DNA from: Planctomycetaceae bacterium
GTDB lineage: Bacteria > Planctomycetota > Planctomycetia > Pirellulales > Pirellulaceae
Length of the DNA stretch: 10,438 nucleotides
Assembly: GCA_002702965.1 (NCBI GenBank)
Contig: PADE01000023.1
Span: 8,431-18,868 of the forward strand
Reading direction: 5' to 3'
The position numbers were made by a program, and so were the translations under genes. Under the pieces are notes generated by a model, which was not told the DNA's origin, did no database searches, and saw only the letters and a program-made list of their open reading frames with translations. Each line of letters opens with the position of its first letter. The first letter of the stretch is position 1. Below, piece after piece: positions 6,467-10,438 of this stretch.

Positions 6467-9400
6467 ATGGACAGTTCCGCAGCCAAGGCGAGAGGGTGGC
6501 TGGTGCTCCTGTTTTGCGGGGTGACCTGTGCGCGGGCTGGAGAACCGGCGCGTGATTTCCTCGACCGGCTGGTCGAATCACAGATGTACGATGTGGCATT
6601 GGATTACCTGGGACAAATGGAGACGAGTCCTCTGGCGCCCGTTCGTCTGAAGGAGATCATCCCCTACGAACAGGGGAGAATCTTGATCAAATTGTCGGGG
6701 TTGCAACGTGATTTCGACATGCGTGAGCGACAACTCAATCGCGCGCAGGAACATCTCCGTGCATTTATCCAGACGCGTAAGGGGCACCCCAAGGTGGCCG
6801 CCGCCGAGACCGAATTGGGGACGCTGCTCGAACAGCGTGGGACCCTCAAGGTACTGCGCGCGGAGCGCCCTGGCGCTGCGGCGCAAAAGGAACGACTTCT
6901 CGGCGAGGCCCGTGAGCAGTTCGGCGACGCCCGTAATGTCTTTGCAAAAATTCAGGGACAGCTCCGCCAGAAGTTGAAGAACTTCCCGGCGGTGATACGG
7001 GTCGACACGCCCGAGCACCAATTGCGTGAAGAGACGCGTCTACAGTTTCTGCAAACGCTGTTGGTGGCTGCGGTGATTCAGGAAGAGATCGCGGATACCT
7101 ATGACGCGGAAGCGCCACAGCGGGCTAAATTGCTCGCCGCGGCGAACACCGAATACGACGCAATTTACAAGGACTACCGCCGTTTCATCGCCGGTTTGTA
7201 CGCGCGGTTGTACCAAGGCCGTGTGCAAAAAAAACTGGGTAAATTTCCGGATGCGATCAGCTACTTGGTCGAGATCCTGGAGAACGAGGACGACTCGGAT
7301 GCTTTTCGGACCCTCAAGACCAAATCCCTTTTGGAGGCCATGGAGTGTTGGCTGGATCCGTCGGAACAGAAATTTGCTGAGGCGATTCGCCAGGCGGCAA
7401 GTTGGCTTGATGGGGCCCGTCCCAACGAAGTCTACCAGGACGCTTGGCTAAAGCTGCGACTTGCCTTAGCCCGTGCCCATGGGGGCTATTCTGAATACCT
7501 GGAGAAAAAGGACCCCCAAGATCCTCAGATCCGTAGATCGCGAGATGAAGCGAAAAAACAGGCCCGTGTGGTGGCCCGTTTTTCCTCGGCGCTGAAGGAT
7601 CAGGCGCAGCGTCTGGAAGCGCGTTACGGCGGCCGTAAATACGATCCCAATGCAAAACCCGATCCCAAGAATTTTGCTGAAGCGGCGGATGCCGCCAAGC
7701 AGGCTACCGAAGTCATGCGCACGCAGCAGTTGTTGCTGCAAACGGTTCCCGATCAGATCAAGGTTGAAACCGATGAGAAGCGGAAAAAAACGCTGATCCA
7801 ACAGGTCAAAAATGCGGAAAAGACGATCACCATGGCGCGCGAAGATGCGATCAGGTACTTCAATTTGGCGCTCGAACTCGCGGAGGACGGCACTCCTCCG
7901 GAAGAGGTGAACCAGGCGCGTTACGTGTTGTCCTATTTGCACTTCGAGAAGCAGGATTACTACGAAGCGGCGGTCCTCGGTGAGATGGTGGCCCGTAGGT
8001 TTCCCGGGAGTTCGGCGGCTCGTCATTGTGCGAATCTGGCGCTGTGGTCGTTTCGCCAACTCTATGATCTGAATACCACGGGTGATCGATCGTTTGAGAC
8101 CTCGCGCGTGATTGCCACGGCCCGTTACCTGGCGGACAACTGGGGTGACACGAGCGAGGGCCAGAGCGCGTTGAACCAGTTGATCGAATTCAGCATTCGG
8201 TCCGGGGACGTCAGCCAGGCACGCAAGTTTCTCGGGCAGATTCCCGAGGATTCTCAGGCTCGCGGTCCCGCTGAATTGAAGACCGGCCGGGCGATCTGGT
8301 ATGAATTTTTGCGTGGGAATCAGCAGTTAAGCCGATGGCAGCGCGAAGGAGTCGTACCCCAGGGGATCGATTTGGCAACCAGGAAATCGGAACTCGGCGA
8401 GCTGCGGAAACAGGCTCAGGCGGTACTGGTCGCGGGGATTGCCCGGATGCGTGGCAAGGGAAGTGTCGATGGGGTCCTGGCGACCGCGGCGCTGTCGCTG
8501 GCTCAGGTCTATTCACAGACCGGTCAGTCGGCCCAGGCAGTGAAGCTGTTAGAGGACGAACAAATTGGCCCCTTGACGCTGGTACGCGCCAAGCACGCCG
8601 CGGTCGCGACCAAGGGATTTGCGGCGGAAACCTACAAGTCGGCGCTAAGTTCGTACATCGGATCGCTCGGTAGCCCCGGATCGAGCGAGGGCGTGATCGA
8701 GAAAGCCAAGCAGATCATGCAGGATCTGAATGCCACCGTTGGTGCCACGGCGGAGGGACAAACACTGCTGATTAGTCACTACGCGACACTGGCCAAGGAT
8801 CTCAAACAACAGATCGAACTTGCCAATCCGGGAGCCCAGCGAAAGCAGCTGACGTTGGGATTCGAGACATTCTTGCAACAGGTCAGCAAGGGCGCGACGG
8901 AGTTGAATGTGCTCCATTGGGTCGCCGATACATTTTCTGCGATGGGTGAGGCACTCGAGGCGGGCGACGGCCAGTCACAGGACGCGACCCGATATTTCCA
9001 ATCAGCGATTGCGACGTATGAGCGAATCCTCGACAAGAACCAATCGCAGAATTTCAAGTTGGATACCGCGATGCGAGATAGTTTTTCCCTGCAGTTAGCA
9101 AAATGCTATCGTCGCGTAAGAAAGTTCAGCGCCTGTATGGCGCGCTTGGAGGCAATCCTCAAGAATCGTAATGCGCTGGTCAACGTACAGCTCGAGGCGG
9201 CTCGGACGTATCAGTTGTGGGCGCGGTTTCCAAAGAAGGAAGCGCTCTATTTGCGAGCGCTTGCGGGGGGCCGGCCGACGCCTCAAGGGAAGAACACGGT
9301 GTGGGGATTTCAACGTATCGGCAAAGTGACCTACCGCCATGAAAATCTAAAGAACGCGTTTCTCGAATCGCGGTACCGATTGTCTGAGTGCCTCTACGAA

Positions 9401-9634
9401 TGGGCGCTGGCGCTGGGGAGGAAAAACGAAAAGGACAAACGGGATCAACACCTGGCAGGGGCCAAGAAAGCACTGCTGGCGACGGCCGATACGTTTACGT
9501 TGGATGAGATCTGGCGGCCGCAATACGACGGACTGTTGCGCAAGATCCAACGCGCCGCTCGGGAACCGGTGGTTGGTCTGTCAAGTAAGCGTTCACAGTC
9601 GACGCGAACAACTGCACAGGCGGCGTCGCCATGA
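6467..9634 (+). CDS. Large secreted TPR-like helical-repeat protein
   Basis: This protein has 1055 residues. The ATG at 6467 has TGAGGAG (6451-6457) nine bases upstream and is preferred over an in-frame TTG at 6446, which would itself precede that ribosome site. Residues 1-24 are a signal peptide (WLVLLFCGVTC core, ARA|G cleavage), placing the protein in the periplasm or outside. The rest is almost entirely amphipathic helices in TPR-like pairs. Clearest are 29-50 (FLDRLVESQMYDVALDYLGQM), 243-272 (RVQKKLGKFPDAISYLVEIL), 482-511 (YVLSYLHFEKQDYYEAAVLG), 570-592, 672-696 (LATAALSLAQVYSQTGQSAQA) and 866-899 (LQLAKCYRRVRKFSACMARLEAIL). Residues about 355-470 are highly charged, with many Lys, Glu and Ala, and may form a long helix or coiled coil. 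No enzyme motif is seen. Repeats of this type are protein-binding scaffolds. It is followed 69 bases later by another TPR gene on the same strand, probably in one operon. Confidence 0.92.
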   Translation: MDSSAAKARGWLVLLFCGVTCARAGEPARDFLDRLVESQMYDVALDYLGQMETSPLAPVRLKEIIPYEQGRILIKLSGLQRDFDMRERQLNRAQEHLRAFIQTRKGHPKVAAAETELGTLLEQRGTLKVLRAERPGAAAQKERLLGEAREQFGDARNVFAKIQGQLRQKLKNFPAVIRVDTPEHQLREETRLQFLQTLLVAAVIQEEIADTYDAEAPQRAKLLAAANTEYDAIYKDYRRFIAGLYARLYQGRVQKKLGKFPDAISYLVEILENEDDSDAFRTLKTKSLLEAMECWLDPSEQKFAEAIRQAASWLDGARPNEVYQDAWLKLRLALARAHGGYSEYLEKKDPQDPQIRRSRDEAKKQARVVARFSSALKDQAQRLEARYGGRKYDPNAKPDPKNFAEAADAAKQATEVMRTQQLLLQTVPDQIKVETDEKRKKTLIQQVKNAEKTITMAREDAIRYFNLALELAEDGTPPEEVNQARYVLSYLHFEKQDYYEAAVLGEMVARRFPGSSAARHCANLALWSFRQLYDLNTTGDRSFETSRVIATARYLADNWGDTSEGQSALNQLIEFSIRSGDVSQARKFLGQIPEDSQARGPAELKTGRAIWYEFLRGNQQLSRWQREGVVPQGIDLATRKSELGELRKQAQAVLVAGIARMRGKGSVDGVLATAALSLAQVYSQTGQSAQAVKLLEDEQIGPLTLVRAKHAAVATKGFAAETYKSALSSYIGSLGSPGSSEGVIEKAKQIMQDLNATVGATAEGQTLLISHYATLAKDLKQQIELANPGAQRKQLTLGFETFLQQVSKGATELNVLHWVADTFSAMGEALEAGDGQSQDATRYFQSAIATYERILDKNQSQNFKLDTAMRDSFSLQLAKCYRRVRKFSACMARLEAILKNRNALVNVQLEAARTYQLWARFPKKEALYLRALAGGRPTPQGKNTVWGFQRIGKVTYRHENLKNAFLESRYRLSECLYEWALALGRKNEKDKRDQHLAGAKKALLATADTFTLDEIWRPQYDGLLRKIQRAAREPVVGLSSKRSQSTRTTAQAASP

Positions 9635-9689
9635 TCGATTTCTTCACCCGTGGACGGACGTCGCATGCCTTTCCTACGGTGATCGAGTG

Positions 9690-9697
9690 AAAAGGGG
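9690..9697 (+). promoter_or_regulatory. Ribosome binding site fixing the start at 9704
   Basis: AAAAGGGG lies six bases before the ATG at 9704. This supports that start over the in-frame ATG at 9749, which would give a shorter and more typical signal peptide but has no purine run upstream. Confidence 0.65.
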
Positions 9698-9703
9698 TCT
9701 GAG

Positions 9704-10438
9704 ATGGTCGTCGAGTTGAGTTCGTTACTGCCCGTGACATGGCGCCCAATGGAGAAATCTGGGCGGCGTGTCGGCCGCCGTTCCTCCTACATCGCCGCGG
9801 CGTGTTTGCTGTTGGCGTTGGCGCCATTGGCGAGCCGGGTATCGGCGCAGGTGCAGGATCAGGTATTCGAGAGTGGTACACCGACACGTTGTAGTATTCT
9901 CGAGGTCAGCCGCGACAGTCTGCGCGTCAGTGATAAGGGGCAGCAGCGCGACATTCCCGTGAACACGATCCGCAAGGTCGTATTTGGCAATGAACCCAAC
10001 GAGCTCAAGAGCGCCCGCGACCGGGTGCGTGACGGTCGCTACGAAGCGGCTCTGGAAGTGTTGCAAAAGCTCGACGTCTCGAGCGTAAAACGCGATCTGG
10101 TGAAACGCGATGTCGCGTATTTTCGGGCGGTGTTACGAGCTCGCTTGGCGATGTCTACCAGTGGTAACAAGAAACAAGCACACGATGCTCTGTTCGCTTT
10201 CATCCAGCAGAATCCACAGACGCACCACTACTACGAAGCGGCGCAGGTACTCGGTGATCTTTCGATGTCGCGCGAGGACTATCAAAAGGCGACGGTGTAT
10301 TACGCTGCGATCGCCAAGGCACCCTGGGTGGATTACCAGATGCGGGCCCAGGTGTTACAGGCTCGGGCCCAGTTGGCACAGGGCAGTATTGATGCGGCGC
10401 TGGCCACTTTTGAGAAAGTCAACACGTCGGGGGAGAAT
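9704..10438 (+). CDS. Secreted TPR protein, 3' end outside the window
   Basis: The reading frame is open from the ATG at 9704 to the last base (245 codons), so the gene is cut by the window edge. A long basic N-terminus (GRRVGRR, 20-26) leads to a hydrophobic core (IAAACLLLALAPLA, 30-43) and a VSA|Q cleavage site at 48/49. Residues about 54-95 form a small beta-rich domain (GTPTRCSILEVSRDSLRV, then RDIPVNTIRKVVFGNEP). After this come TPR-like helix pairs: 101-124 (ARDRVRDGRYEAALEVLQKL), the pair around HHYYEAAQVLGDLSMSREDY with KATVYYAAIAKA, and the last around MRAQVLQARAQLAQGS with IDAALATFEKV. It follows the 1055-residue TPR protein after 69 bases and probably shares its transcript. A scaffold role in the periplasm is likely; the specific partner is unknown. 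Confidence 0.88.
   Translation, partial: MVVELSSLLPVTWRPMEKSGRRVGRRSSYIAAACLLLALAPLASRVSAQVQDQVFESGTPTRCSILEVSRDSLRVSDKGQQRDIPVNTIRKVVFGNEPNELKSARDRVRDGRYEAALEVLQKLDVSSVKRDLVKRDVAYFRAVLRARLAMSTSGNKKQAHDALFAFIQQNPQTHHYYEAAQVLGDLSMSREDYQKATVYYAAIAKAPWVDYQMRAQVLQARAQLAQGSIDAALATFEKVNTSGEN

Noticed and set aside
7466..8059. A 197-codon minus-strand open frame
   Set aside because: It lies wholly antisense inside the large TPR gene and has no coding features of its own.
9720..9800. Twin-arginine (Tat) signal in the last gene
   Set aside because: GRRVGRRSSY has paired arginines but lacks the F-L-K part of the consensus, and TPR proteins do not need folded export. An ordinary Sec signal explains it.

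Overview
The window reads as a chromosomal segment of a GC-rich bacterium, most likely a planctomycete of the Pirellulales type. That assignment rests on protein style: large secreted TPR-like proteins, secreted Ig-like (SbsA/Big_5-type) and beta-propeller-like proteins, and unnamed membrane-anchored proteins. No marker gene is present, so it is an inference. There is no rRNA, tRNA, CRISPR array, transposase, integrase or other sign of a mobile element.

Layout: 1-499 is a gene-poor leader with a G-run cluster, two small hairpins and a candidate promoter. Two plus-strand genes follow: a secreted beta-propeller-like protein (500-1609) and a secreted protein with Ig-like domains (1732-2877). A strong hairpin (1669-1709) lies between them. 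Tail to tail with these, after only 23 bases, is a minus-strand pair (4496-5941, then 2901-4499). It is joined by a 4-base ATGA overlap and encodes two membrane-anchored proteins. A 525-base divergent intergenic region (5942-6466) holds a candidate promoter and a long leader hairpin. It is followed by a plus-strand pair: a 1055-residue secreted helical-repeat protein (6467-9634) and the first 245 residues of a second TPR protein (9704 to the window end).

All six genes encode proteins with an N-terminal export signal or membrane anchor, so the window looks like a cell-envelope neighbourhood: three two-gene units, none with an obvious enzyme. The most notable content is a divergent module of about 115-175 residues that I can align by eye in three copies, one in the 481-residue protein and two in the 532-residue protein. 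Its core is a barrel-like pattern, F/Y-R-x-x-V ... L-R-G ... H-Y/F-F/Y-x-I/V ... V-x-G-x-F-F-K-L. I do not recognise it as a named domain. The two TPR genes look like the start of a longer envelope operon that continues beyond the window.
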